In this document: in pieces, positions 44,932-56,375 of the stretch
Layout of the letters: each line of letters starts with the position of its first letter
How positions within the stretch are numbered: the first letter of the stretch is position 1
Origin: Galerina marginata
Lineage: Eukaryota; Basidiomycota; Agaricomycetes; Agaricales; Galerinaceae
Direction of reading: 5' to 3'
Assembly (NCBI GenBank): GCA_023014335.1
Contig: JAECYW010000026.1
Location: 558,001 to 622,000, forward strand
Length of the DNA: 64,000 bases
The notes under the pieces: model-generated
Databases searched by the model: none
What the model saw: only the letters and a program-made list of their open reading frames with translations
What the model was told of the DNA's origin: nothing
Position numbers and translations under genes: made by a program

Positions 44932-47551
44932 ATGCTCCTCAACCTGTTCGCTGTTTTCTCGCTGGGAGTCTCGGTCCACGCCTTATCTCCCTACGTCCTA
45001 CATGAAAAGCGGTCCCATGTACCTTCTGGGTGGTCTCTGGTTCGCAGATTTGACCCGTCGGAAGTCCTCCCATTACGCTTCGGTCTCAAGCAATCGAACA
45101 TGGACAAGCTAGAAGACTTCCTCCATGACGTTTCTCATCCGGACTCGCCTAACTATGGACAGCACTGGACGCCAGCACGGATCGCGGAGACTTTTGCGCC
45201 CTCGACCGAAACTGTCGATACCGTTCATTCGTGGCTCGTCGGTGCGGGGTTAGACGCGTCTAGACTCCGGGTGTCGCCATCCAAGGCTTGGATCCAAGTT
45301 AACGCGACCGTGGAGGAGGCAGAGCATTTGTTGAAGACCCAGTACAACGTTTACAAGCACGAAGGTGGTGCTCAGCATATTGGTGCGATGGTTTTTTCTT
45401 TCTTTCTCGTGAGTTGATTGAGCTAATATCCGTACCCTTCAAGCCTGCGAGGCCTATCACCTTCCTGGGCACGTTTCCCGCCACGTCGAGCTTGTCAGTC
45501 CTTCCATTCATTTCGATGCGATCCTGAAGAAACGCGACGGCTCGGCTGTGCCGGCTAGGAAGATTGGTATGCCAGGTGTTGGTATCTCTCCCAAAACCAC
45601 CGGCACGATCCAGAATCTCTTCAATGACCTGAAAAACTGCGATAAAACGATCACTCCCGTTTGCTTGAGAGCTCTGTATGGCCTCGTGTACGAACCCGTG
45701 TCCCCGCAGAAAAACTCTTTTGGCATCGGTAGGCAGTTTACGTCTTCTGATTGAGAGTGATACATTGATACCATTTGCTACTCGTAGTTGAATACACCCC
45801 TCAGGCCTATAATCAGTCCGACCTAGATTTGTTCAACAAGCAATATTCAAAGGACTTGGTGGGTAAATCGCCAAAATTGGTATCGATTGATGGAGGTTTG
45901 TAAAAGAGTCTTCCTTTCGTTCTATTGCTAAGTTTCGAACCTTCTTAGGTGTCGTTCAGACCATTCAAGGCGGTTTTGACTACAATGGAGAATCCAACCT
46001 CGATCTTCAGTACGCGATGAACCTCGTGAATCTTGTTGGATCGAAACAGGAGGTTACTCTCTACCAAGTTGGAGACGTCCCGCAAGGTTCGTGCCACCGC
46101 ATTTGATTGGACAGTGACGTCTTCAACTCACCTACTCCACAGGGGCATCGTTCAACAACCTTCTCGACGCACTGGACGGAGAATATTGCAGCTTCAGGGG
46201 TGGGGATGATCCCGAACAGGATGGCATATACCCCGACAATTTCCCCAACGGCTATCACGGTTTGTCTGATAACATTTTGGAGATTCACGTCTGACCGGAT
46301 ATCGTATAGGCCCAGCCGATTGTGGTACCGTTAAACCTGCTAATGTCATTTCGACTTCTTATGGATACAACGAGGCCGACCTCTCGCCTTCCTACACGGA
46401 TCGACAATGCGCTGAGTATGTAGCTTAATTGTCAGCTCATTATACAATGTCACTCATTTATGCTCAGGTATGCGAAGCTCGGACTAATGGGAGTCACCGT
46501 CGTTTACTCCTCAGGAGATTACGGCGTCGCTGGTAGGTCTAGACCTCTGCATTGTAGATTCCTTTGCGATAACCTTTCATCTACAGGGAACGGTGGTCTT
46601 TGCCTTAATGCCGATGGTACGGAACAATTAATAACAAGTTCCATAGTTTCGCGATTGAAAGACGCCCCGCAGGATCACAATCAGAAGACGGCTCTATATT
46701 CAATCCCTGTACGATTTCTACCTTCCTCTACAACGTGGGGAGTTCTCTGACGATTTTTCCAGCTTTTCCCGCCACTTGTCCATTCGTCACTGCTGTTGGT
46801 GCGACACAGGTTAATCCTGGTTCAAGTGTCACCCAACCAGAAAGCGCTTGTGAGCAAGTGATTTACAGTGGCGGAGGATTCAGTAATTATTTCGCAATGC
46901 CAAAATACCAAAAGCAGGCCGTTCAAAAGTATCTTAAAAACCACAAGCCTACATACGCACCTGGTATTTGGAATTCCACCGGCATCGTGAGTGATTATGT
47001 GGTCATAAAATCGATCTGAATTTAATCCTTGGATCTAGAGTCGTGCTTATCCTGATATTTCGGCCAATGGGTAGCTATTTATCCTTCTATTAAATCGTGA
47101 AATGCTCAGGCGTAACTGATCTCCGTTCACAGGGCTAACTATGCCGTCGCAGTAAGTGTTGAATGCTCCATCGTCGATTATTGGCTGATCCGATGGCAAA
47201 ATAGGTTAGTGGGAAGTTCGCTCTGGTGTATGGTACTTCGGCTTCAGCACCCGTCGTTGGAGCGATTCTCACCATGGTCAATGACGCCCGGATTAGCTGG
47301 GGAAAGAAGCCCATCGGATTCATTAATCCAACAGTGAGTTATTGCATTCGTTTTGGCCTTCACAGCTCTAACGAAGTCCCCTTAAGATATACTCCGATTT
47401 CTTTGCTGGCTCCTTCAACGATATTACCTCTGGTGGAAACCAGGGTTGTAAAACAGAAGGTTTCACAGCGGTTCCTGGATGGGACCCCGTCACAGGACTC
47501 GGAACACCCTCCTTCCCAAGGCTACTCGCTCGTTGGTTGTTACTGCCGTGA
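44932..47551 (+). CDS. Secreted sedolisin (S53) protease, tripeptidyl-peptidase type
   Basis: Acid serine-carboxyl protease that would release peptides from extracellular protein. Fourteen exons (44932-45382, 45444-45728, 45788-45895, 45949-46086, 46143-46259, 46310-46415, 46468-46532, 46587-46616, 46673-46708, 46763-46986, 47039-47070, 47133-47151, 47205-47333, 47387-47551) join in frame to 634 residues, a usual length. A signal peptide (LFAVFSLGVSVHA) and a propeptide with HWTPARIAETFAPS come first. The catalytic Glu and Asp are in GESNLDLQ (about residues 295 and 299), the oxyanion Asp is in SSGD (about 419), and the nucleophile is in GTSASAP (about 549). The C-terminal calcium site is suggested by FNDITSGGNQGC and GWDPVTGLGTP. 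Four exons are under 40 nt. All key residues are present, so the enzyme should be active. Exact specificity (tri- or endopeptidase) cannot be read from sequence. Confidence 0.94.
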
Positions 47552-48112
47552 AGGTTGGGAAGAAGGTCAAGGTCAACCCCATATACCTGTCTTGCCTTTA
47601 TGGACGTTTTTAATTATTTCTATAAATATACCCGTCCTGGAGGATAATTCGAGCAACGATATTGAGAGAAACTCAGACAGTCTTAAATGTGAGGATACCC
47701 TTTCTCGTTATTCCAACTCGTCGCCCCATCCTCCCTATGGACATGTCTTCACATTTCTTCCTATAGTGTTTCGAAATAAGGCACATGAATACGATGCCAT
47801 GCCAATAGCTCTGCAAAAAGATTAGGAAAATCGCCCTCGCGTCCATTTCCGATGCGACGGAGATGCTAAAAATGATAATTCGTTTTCCTTCATAAATCTA
47901 TCTAGATCGCGGATCGTGCGATGGTACCCTTCTTCCGAATCGGCATGTCGCGTCAAATTGTCGCAAGGCGCGTTCTTCTGATGTTTACCCAATCCAGTTT
48001 GTCCAAATCCTGTCGCCGTCGATGAGAGGCTATAAAGGTTCACGGCGAAATCGTCAAACCATTTCTGTCCTCTATTCTAACACCATTTTATGTTCCCTTG
48101 CTGCGAATCGCA
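47552..48112. other. Intergenic between sedolisin and desaturase genes
   Basis: This carries the 3' end of the protease gene and the 5' region of the desaturase gene. AGGCTATAAAGG at about 48026-48037 is a plausible TATA box about 80 nt before the ATG at 48113. No gene is supported. Confidence 0.5.
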
Positions 48113-50046
48113 ATGCCTTGGTTTCAAACCTTCCAGGATGGTCCAGAATACGAAATCCGCAAGAGGCGGAGAACATTCTCTCCACCAAACCTATCCATAA
48201 AACGTCTTCACAGCGCCGTTCCTCACCGCCTCTTTGAGAGGTCTACCATCAGAAGTCTTGGCTACATTTTCCGCCATCTAGCTATCACGTTCCTTTTCTA
48301 CTATCTTGCTACATTCATAGACGTGTTCACATCGACTATCCCTCATGGCTCGTCTTCCGAATGGATTTTGCAATGCTCAGCTCGGCCGGTCCTTTGGCTT
48401 TTGTATTGGGGGTGGCAGGGTATTACCTTTGCTGGTCTTTGGTGTTTAGGTAAGGACTTTGTTGTCATAAGTTCGAGTACGGGGCGTATCTCTAACTACT
48501 CTCTCCAACAAGGCCACGAAGTAGGTTTCGACCCTTTTTTCCCCAGACTTTCTCTATTTGTTTACTCTGGAATTTCAGGCGGGCCACAACGCGCTATCTC
48601 CACACGCTCTGGTCAACGACGCCATTGGACTTGTAGTGCATACCTTCGTTCTCACTCCATATTACTCCTGGCGGGTCACTCACAGCACACACCACGTAAG
48701 ATTCTGACTTTTTCAACTGCCACTGTCTTGATCTGTTCCTCAGAAATCTACGAACAATATGGATCGCGACGTAACCTATATACCGTCAACAAGGACCGAT
48801 TTTAAACTTCCTGACAAACAGGTCGCAGTACGAATGAATTACACCGAGGTATTCGAAGAAACTCCAGCGTTCACCCTGTTCAAGTTGTTCGTTCGTCAAT
48901 TTTTGTGAGTATCTAACCCTCCGAAATATTTTGTTTACCGACCAATTTTTCTAGTGGTTTCCAGCTATATCTATTGTAAGCCGGGTTCGCTTTCCGAGAT
49001 TAAGCTACTTATGCTGTCAAATAGGCATAATCGGAAAGGCAACCCGAGGTATCCTACGGGGACAAGCGTAAACCAATTCTATCACTTGGATCTTGACACC
49101 AATTTGACGACCGGATCCCGAATACGCAGCATTATATAGCTTCATCAATGTTATTCCAACCGAAACATCGTCAGTCGCTTTCGAATATTGAAGGCCTACT
49201 TATTGAAAGGTCCTTACAGGCATGTCAATACTCGTTTCAAATGCTACCATTATAGCTTTCCTTGCCTTGCTACTATCCTGCGGCTACCGGGCAGGGTGGT
49301 CTCATTTAGCCGCCCATTATCTTCTTCCATGGCTTGTGAGCGGTTCTGCACATTTACGCCTCGGGTCAATAATTAATTTTGTGTATTAGTTTGCTCACAA
49401 TTGGTAGGTACAGGACTCATGGTGTGACTGGAAAATATCTGATGCTCCTATACTTTAGGATTGTTCTCTTCACCTATTTGCAGCACAGCGATCCAACGAT
49501 TCCGTATTACCGAAAGGTAAGAAGGTTCATATATCTCATCAGACGAAGCTGAGATCGTCCAACGCTTCTAGGAACAGTGGACCTTCGCCCGAGGAGCTCT
49601 TGCGACAGTCGATCGCCCACTATTTGGTTGGGTGGGCCGCTTCTTTCTTCATAATGTAACCGTTCAAGATTCCATTCCTTTGGTCAGAACTGATCACAAG
49701 AATAGATCAGCAGTGACCACGTCGCACATCACTTCTTCCCAAGTGTCCCCTTCTGTGAGAGACCGGTTTTGTTCAAAGTATAGCTAATAATAATATCGAC
49801 AAGATAATCTACCCGAAGTGACGGAAGCGATCAAGCCAGTCCTTGGAGAATACTATAATTACGACTCAACAGTAAGCCGCTAAAGTTCTGTCATCCAATT
49901 ACATTTCCAAATTCGTCGACTTCACACAGCCTGCTTTATACGCTCTGTGGCGGTCTTTCACCCAATGCAGATTCGTGGAGGCCGAAGGCGACATCCTGTT
50001 CTTCAAAAATCAGCACGGAGAGGCGATGCTTGAGCCGACCGTATAA
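48113..50046 (+). CDS. Delta12-type fatty-acid desaturase (membrane di-iron)
   Basis: Endoplasmic-reticulum enzyme expected to insert the Delta12 double bond into oleate on phospholipid. Fourteen exons: 48113-48449, 48513-48520, 48579-48695, 48744-48904, 48955-48975, 49025-49067, 49130-49169, 49220-49335, 49390-49403, 49459-49516, 49572-49655, 49706-49754, 49804-49871 and 49930-50046. They join in frame to 410 residues. The three histidine boxes are HEAGH (about 114-118), HSTHH (about 150-154) and HVAHH (about 338-342). Hydrophobic spans precede each group, and YLQHSDPTIPYYR, TVDRPLFGWVGRFFLHN and VPFYNLPEVTEAI are standard for the family. Exons of 8 and 14 nt make automated prediction likely to fail; the first box is split by the 8-nt exon. 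Box 1 has Ala where the common fungal form has Cys, so a diverged product such as an acetylenase or conjugase cannot be excluded. Confidence 0.92.
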
Positions 50047-51771
50047 ATTTAATAATCCATTTCATACTTGCTCCATCTACACACTTGTCCTATCGAGGTT
50101 AACACCCCTTCATTCAGAATCTCCCAGTACTCGCCCAGGCCCATTTGACAAGAGAAGGTTGTAAGGAAGATTCCTACTGGACTCTTTGGTAAGGAAAAAA
50201 AAATTACGCTCCGTAGCGCGATTGCGGCTGCTGCTTCAATGGTCGTCGTGGATATTGGTATTGCTGCTCTGATCGATCCGCTTCCGCCTTCGATGTTGCT
50301 TCCCTGGATGATCGGGCAGAATGTGTCAAATGATCAATAATGCCCGGTATTCTCGTAATTCACGGGAGGGAGCGGGAGGGCAGGCAATATCCAAATTAAA
50401 CCATCCCACCGGGATTCCAAATATGCGTTGCCTTAAAATCGCATTTAGGCATTTAACCGGAAGCCTCAAGTTGGGTATGACCGGTACATGATCATTGACG
50501 CATGCATAGTAGATGCATTGGAATTGAGAAATCCTCAGGCAAGACAATTAATTAATTAATGTTAATAGCAAATCAAGAGTGCCTTATAAATTACACGTAC
50601 ATCTTGAACTGAGTGATCTATTCCCCATTGAAGAGATGAACGAGCTTTTTCCAACATGAAGGTCAGGTGGGTCACTGGGTGGTGCCGAGATCGGCCGAGG
50701 TCTGAATCATCACCAAACACTGCCAACCGTTGTTGCCAAACCTCTTGCTCCCAACTTGCTCCTCGACTGCCTCCCAAAGCAGTCGACTTGATACGCAATA
50801 TTGCCTGTAATGTCTCTCATCTTTCCACTTTCTACCATCTAATGTTTAAACTAATTGATTTCACTGGAATAGGGCTATCATTAACCACCGAAACTTTCTC
50901 AGCGAATCACAAGATTTGAATCTCTATTAATACCATGCCTGGCACCGTCAGACCGGTCCTCTGTTCCATTCAGTACTTCTTTGCCTGGCTGGCGGCCTAA
51001 AGTGGGTCATTGAACGAGATTTATGGCCAGATTTCCAGAAGTGGATTCATTCAAGCTGTTTATCGTTCAGCGAGTCTCAGAGCTGCCACAAGGCGGACCA
51101 GACGTTCTGACCAAGCCTTGTCCCATGCCGTAATGAGCACCAAGATCGTGCACCAAAGATTCCCCCCATATCCAACATTGGAGCAAATGCTCGACTTCCG
51201 AGGAAGGTATGCACGTTACAGATTGTGACTGATCTGGCAAGATCGAGTATATAAATGTTCTCACTTACTTCATGTGGGGCATGTCCGTGTCGGGGGATTT
51301 CAGAAGCATTGAAATGTCACTGACGGCGAGTCCTTTCGGGTGTTTTGACGCGGAAATGGTTTCAAGTTTAAACTATAACCCACTGTGGGATTTCTTTTCT
51401 TTTCTTCACTAATACGCGAAACGAGCTCTTCGGCTTTCATACTCCAGGCCACTCCATCCAGCCTCCTAGCCGGGTAAACCTGTCTCAACACAGTCATAAC
51501 CATCACGCTTTTCCCAGCGATCCGCAGAAATCCCACTCGTTTCCTACGGTGTCTCTAAAAGAATGCACGCACCTCTTACCGCCTTCGAATCTCAAAATGT
51601 ATGTCCCCACGTGGAAGTAGAAGAACTTCTCGCTCTCACAAGCTACCCTCGCTGAGTTAGGTTATGGAAGGATCCATTACACACGGTTAAACTTGTCGCA
51701 AAGGTACAAGAGTCCGGTCGCTGAGTTCTATATCTACTTCACTTCACTCCCCCACTTCTCACAATCCCCCA
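50047..51771. other. Gene-poor stretch
   Basis: No gene is supported. A plus-strand frame at about 50934-51110 reads HAWHRQTGPLFHSV, then LAGGLKWVIERDLWPDFQKW, and stops. It looks like a coding fragment, but I cannot name it and find no start. Minus frames at 50326-50798 are unrecognised. The right end is the 5' region of the thioesterase gene. Confidence 0.35.
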
Positions 51772-52650
51772 ATGTCTTCCAGATTATCGACTGCAACTGG
51801 GTCCTCGTCGCTCTCCGCGTTCTCGACGGGTATAGAGTCTCATGGTTCGACTCCTCGATCCCGGGTAGAGACTGCTAAAGTGTGGGTTGATCCGGCGTCG
51901 CTGCCGCACCACGGTCACGCCTCCTATATTGGAGGAAACACTCCAGACTACGTCAAGCAGTTGAATTATAATACATTCATGTGCTACGGAGTTGGAGAGG
52001 AAGACTGTTTTGGTTACAAAGTAGGGAAAGCCGTGAGGTTTACAGAAGTCAATGTCAACCGGAAGTTGGAGAGGCAAGGGAGGCTCGAGGCAACTACGAT
52101 CGCAGAGATTGAGGTGACAAAACGTGGGTATTCATTCCTTTAAACATCGAGCAGGGCCGTTCATCGCACGGAAATTTATAGACATGCTGAACGGCGCTGG
52201 AATGTTGCATGGGGGATGCGTCGCATATTTGATAGACAAGTGAGTTTTCTGTGTACATCAAGCGTGGTCGTGGAACTGAATGATGGTGACTTTTAGCTGT
52301 TGCAGCACACCGCTTGTCGTACTCGGACTCATACAAAACGTTAATGGCGTCGGCGTCACACAATCCATGAACGTGCTTTTTCACTCTCCGGCGCCGCAGT
52401 AAGTGTCGAATGTTATCGTTTTCGAATCCTAAGCTGATTCAGATCAAGAGGGACATGTCTTCAGATAATTAGCACGTCTGTCACCCTCGGTGGACGGGTC
52501 ATGTCGTCTCGTTGCGAGGTCGAGTATGATCCTACAGACTTCTTACTCTCGACTAACTTTTGACTTTGATAGATTCTTGATAGAGAAACCGGACGAATGA
52601 TCGCCTCGGCCTTTCTGAGCAAGATGCAACCTGCGGCGTCCAAGCTATGA
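51772..52650 (+). CDS. Hotdog-fold thioesterase (PaaI/ACOT13-like)
   Basis: Probable acyl-CoA thioesterase. Five exons (51772-52123, 52182-52239, 52297-52398, 52443-52518, 52573-52650) join in frame to 221 residues. The N-terminal about 40 residues are Ser-rich and then variable. The hotdog domain begins near residue 115: MLNGAGMLHGGCVAYLIDN is the helix with the HGG active-site signature of the PaaI type. VNGVGVTQSMNVLFHSPAP, IISTSVTLGGRVM and RETGRMIASAFLSKM are the sheet strands. No clear mitochondrial or peroxisomal signal is seen. Its 3' half together with about 0.4 kb downstream is repeated, in decayed form, at 61975-62540 upstream of another F-box gene, so gene and F-box neighbour were once duplicated together. 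Confidence 0.85.
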
Positions 52651-53019
52651 TGCATCAGACTCTCAGGTTCCAAAACCAATTCTCACATCATTGTACATTA
52701 TCGCAATAGACTATCATTGGACATTTATCAAGGCTCACACGGTTACCTGAACTCAGCGGCAAATACCCAGGTTGCAAAGAAGTTTCGTACTGACCTTCAA
52801 CTCATGACTGGCGCACCAACGCCATTCAAGAATAAGAATAGGTACAATGGCAGTGACATTGCCTTTGGCATTAGTCTACTTACGACCGCAATTTAGCCCC
52901 ACCGCCCTCATCTCGAACCTCCAAGGTTCAGTCTGATCAGCGCCCGGTTTGCGGAATATCAAGTCGGAAATGTTAATTGTCAAAAAAAAAACGCCTCTTT
53001 CCCTCCATCGCCCAAGAAC

Positions 53020-54361
53020 ATGACCGCCAGTCTCGCCACCTTTTCGCACCTCTCACAGGAGGTCGTCGACCAGATCATCGACTCCCTCCTAGACACGCCC
53101 GACCGAAAGGTCAAGTTGTCACACCTTCGATCCTGTGCACTGGTGTGTCGCTCCCTTCGAAATCGCTCCCAGAAGCACATATTCCATTTGACGATAATTC
53201 CGGGCATCAACAGCCCGGAAACTTGGCGGGAGAAAGTCGACTCCTTCCATACCATCTTGCAGGCGAATCCCCGATCGCGTCCTACATTCGCGACCTGCGC
53301 TTTGACCTGGGGTGTGCCCCGGTAGAGGTCATTGACGATCCTGTCTTCCTCCGCATCATGGACCTTATTTCAAGAACCTGGGCGACTGGGATGAAACTGA
53401 AGATGAACTTCTTCAGCTGGACAGAGTACCTCCAATTTCCCGATAATCGTAGCTTCGAACGTCAATTCGTCAAGCCGTTCGTCACTCCTTTCATAACAAC
53501 ACTTACATTGTACGACTTGTACAACGTCCCTGTCACCCTGTTTGCTCACTGCCCGCACCTTGTGGAATTGGACCTGGATCGTGTAGGGCTGGAAGACGAA
53601 CGACCCGCGCATGCCATCGAGATTGACCATTCCTTGCGTCCCCAACCACAGCAGCTTACATTCCATTTCTGTGACGATACAATCCCAATCCTGGCAGAGG
53701 CATTCATCGACTTTAGCCATTTGCAACATCTTTCCGTTTCCGGCGACCTCGAGGACGAACTTCCCGCCATAACTTGCATTCTGGATGCATCTTCTAGCTC
53801 ATTAAAGCGTCTGCATTTCTCTTTTAGTAATTTTAAATGTTTTCAACCATTATTCCAATATTTTACTAACCAACAGCCCTAACAGACGAACCTGACCTCC
53901 CATTCACTGATGCTTATGATCTAAGCACGATCTCCAACCTCACCGTTCTGTCCTGGGTTGTGGATATGGACTCGATCTTCAACAGTGATCCTTTGACAGG
54001 CTTGTGCGACCTGCTGTGCGCAATTCCTAGTGGCAAAAACAAAATAAAAACAATTGTCCTCCAACTCAGCGGAATGCTGAAGCATCCCTGGAGCCTCACC
54101 GCATGCCTAGATAAACCCTTTTGGCGTCCCTTCAACGCGGTTTTGGCCAAGACCGCACACCGGGAAGAGTTGGTGGCAAAATTTAGGCTTGATATTTATT
54201 TAAATGATTTTTTCAAATATGCGGCAGAGGAACTGTCGACGGAGGTGAGAGAAAGGCTGGAGGGGGAAATGAGGCGCTGGACAGCCAAAAATCTGGAGAA
54301 TATGAAATCATTGAACTCGAACGTTTCTCTAGAGTACGAATATAGTTTCATAGGTAGGTAG
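53020..54361 (+). pseudogene. F-box protein gene 1, frameshifted
   Basis: First of five tandem F-box genes. Two exons (53020-53826 and 53886-54361) would encode a protein like its neighbours. The F-box begins FSHLSQEVVDQIIDSLLDT and continues CALVCRSLRNRSQKHIF; the C-terminal part resembles diverged leucine-rich repeats. One base is missing near 53269-53275: AATCCCCGATCGCG here against AATCCGCGGATCGCG in the sister genes. The frame therefore changes after TILQAN, and exon 1 as it stands ends in the wrong phase. Adding one base restores the phase throughout. The protein made would keep the F-box (about 85 residues) and lose the substrate-binding part. The most similar sister is the gene at 62542-63910, with which it shares upstream sequence. 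It is a young pseudogene unless the base is an error. Confidence 0.82.
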
Positions 54362-54618
54362 GTCAGTATGGGGTTGGTCGTCTGGTTTTTGTTTGGATGG
54401 CGGTATAGTACCTATACCGCTTTAACCTATTGGGCCGTTTGACGTTCCAAAAACTATAACTTCAGTTGTTTGTCGCCCTGAAGCCAGCCTTACGGCCTTC
54501 GTCTCGCAGTCAACGACCAAAAACAAGGAACTCTTTCACCAAGCTACCGTCCAGGCATGACTTGTGTTCGGTGGCTGAGTCTCCGCTTGAATGCCACATT
54601 GCCATTGTTTTCACGCTC

Positions 54619-54627
54619 TATATAAAG
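54619..54627 (+). promoter_or_regulatory. TATA box of F-box gene 2
   Basis: TATATAAAG lies about 70 nt upstream of the ATG at 54689. Confidence 0.55.
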
Positions 54628-54688
54628 CAATGCCACTCTCGACTCGCCTGCGACCTTGCTCTTTGCTTTCACTTCATGCCACTGAGAT

Positions 54689-56131
54689 ATGACCTCAAGC
54701 TTCGCCCCCATTTCGAATCTCTCGCAGGAGCTCATCGACGAGATTATCGACGCACTTTTTGACAATCACGACATCGACAAGCGCGAATTCGACCTTGCGA
54801 CATCAGAGCTATCACCGCGCGAGATGTCGGACTTTTGTGCCTGCGCGCTAGTTTGCCGTTCCTTTCGCCATCGCTCACAGAAGCATATATTTTCTTCAAT
54901 GACAGTATTGGGCATTAGAAGCACGGAATATGATCACTGGGGGAGATTCGATGACCTCTGTGAGATCTTGCAAGCGAATCCGCGGGTGGCATGTCACGTT
55001 CGCAGGCTGTGCTTCAACTTGGACAACACCACTCAATGGCTTGTCGAAGATCCTTATTTCCTCCGTCTTATAGAGGGCATTACGAGAGACTCGAACTGGG
55101 CGGTAGGAATGAAACTGGAGCTGGCCATCTTTGCTTGGTCAACCGAGTTTCAGGAATTTAAGAACAATAAGCTCGAAACGAATTTCATCCGAACATCCGC
55201 CACTTCTTTCATAACTTCTCTCAAACTCCTCCACGTAAAAAACGTTCCAGTCACCTTGTTTGCCCACTTCCCGCACCTAGTGGAACTGGAGTTGAATGAC
55301 GCGACTCTGAAAGCTGTGCGCCCGCGTCCGGCCATTGTTATCGACCACTCCTTGCGTCCTCGTCTTCAAAAATTCAAATTCCGCTGGCAAGACGCCCGTG
55401 ACGATACGATACCGGAACTGGCAACAACTTTCGTTGACTTCAGCTATTTGCGACGCTTTTCTCTCGATGATGCCGACCTTTCGAGGAGACTACCTGGGAT
55501 TACCTGCATTCTCGATGCCTCTTCCAGATCACTGGAGTATATGCATATTTCTTTTAGTACGCTAAAAGACGACTACTATCACCTCAATATCCCACTAACC
55601 ATCCCAACAGAACGGCTCCACGGAAGACTCTCTGACGTGTACGATCTGAGCAAGTTCCCCAACCTCAGCTTTTTATCCTTGGCGGTGGAACTGAAAATGA
55701 CTGACGCCGAACACCAATTAACAGACCTGTGCCAAATGCTGCACACAATCCCTAGTTATAAAAACAAGATAAAGACGGTTGTGATTTACTTCACAACATA
55801 TCTGCAGCCTCCTTGGAGCATTTCCGCATGCTTAGATCGATCTGATTGGCGTTTCCTCGCCCTCGCCCTCGCCAAGATCGCCGAACGGGAACGATTGGTG
55901 ATAAAATTCAAGTTTGATATTACAGAAGGCTTCTACACTCGCGTGGGTGAAGGAATGAAAGCGAAAGGAACGCTGGATGAGCTGGATGGGGAAATGAGGT
56001 GTTGGATAGCGGATAATAGAGAACTTATGACAAAGTTGAGTTCGAACGTATCCCCAGAGTACGAGTACAAGTTCATTTGTAAGGACCTCAGATTCCAAAA
56101 GGGCTGTCGATTACTTTTTTACCTAGAATAG
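54689..56131 (+). CDS. F-box prot gene 2
   Basis: Predicted substrate adaptor of an SCF-type ubiquitin ligase. The F-box is at residues about 4-70: ISNLSQELIDEIIDALFD, then CACALVCRSFRHRSQKHIF. The rest (LYNV/VPVTLFAHFPHLVELELN, LRRFSLDDADL, NLSFLSLAVELKM) has the spacing of irregular leucine-rich repeats that would hold the target. The whole region is open for 480 codons. The sister genes have an intron at the position 55557-55610; here that segment also has GT-AG ends and is exactly 54 nt with no stop, so the protein is 480 residues with it and 462 without it. A GTAAGG donor-like site near the stop (after KFI) could also change the last 15 residues. It lies tail to tail with the RNase-H-like gene. 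Confidence 0.82.
   Translation: MTSSFAPISNLSQELIDEIIDALFDNHDIDKREFDLATSELSPREMSDFCACALVCRSFRHRSQKHIFSSMTVLGIRSTEYDHWGRFDDLCEILQANPRVACHVRRLCFNLDNTTQWLVEDPYFLRLIEGITRDSNWAVGMKLELAIFAWSTEFQEFKNNKLETNFIRTSATSFITSLKLLHVKNVPVTLFAHFPHLVELELNDATLKAVRPRPAIVIDHSLRPRLQKFKFRWQDARDDTIPELATTFVDFSYLRRFSLDDADLSRRLPGITCILDASSRSLEYMHISFSTLKDDYYHLNIPLTIPTERLHGRLSDVYDLSKFPNLSFLSLAVELKMTDAEHQLTDLCQMLHTIPSYKNKIKTVVIYFTTYLQPPWSISACLDRSDWRFLALALAKIAERERLVIKFKFDITEGFYTRVGEGMKAKGTLDELDGEMRCWIADNRELMTKLSSNVSPEYEYKFICKDLRFQKGCRLLFYLE
55557..55610 (+). other. In-frame 54-nt intron, possibly optional
   Basis: It starts GTACGC and ends CCAACAG, at the same place as the introns at 53827-53885, 58682-58735, 60796-60848 and 63338-63401 in the other F-box genes. 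It is the only one with a length divisible by three and no stop codon, so both spliced and unspliced RNAs would be translatable. Confidence 0.6.
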
Positions 56132-56375
56132 ATGACGAGCTTTTGCGCTGGCTTTTTCTTTTGAACATTAATGCAGGTTTTCGGATCACCATTCCACTTA
56201 CCTGGCATAGGTTCGTCTATCCGTCCTTGTGCAGGTGTGAAGTTTAAACTCGAGAGTAATGTCCGTTCGGGAGTACGATTTTTTTACTGCTTCTTGAGCG
56301 CAATAGTCATCTCTGAGATGATGGGAAAGGCGTAAAAACATGCCAGGAGAGTAAACCATCGATAAACTAAATTTC

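Noticed and set aside
47226..47825. 199-codon frame running past the sedolisin end
   Set aside because: It reads the true exon 13 and then runs through intron 13 out of frame; the spliced frame ends at 47551 with the family-typical GLGTP block.
49188..49376. Open frame MKAYLLKGPYRHVNT...
   Set aside because: It reads across the desaturase exon 8 in the wrong frame; the correct splice chain explains the region completely.
53370..53779. Minus-strand open frames within F-box gene 1
   Set aside because: Similar antisense frames appear in every F-box copy at the same place; they are shadows of the conserved coding strand.
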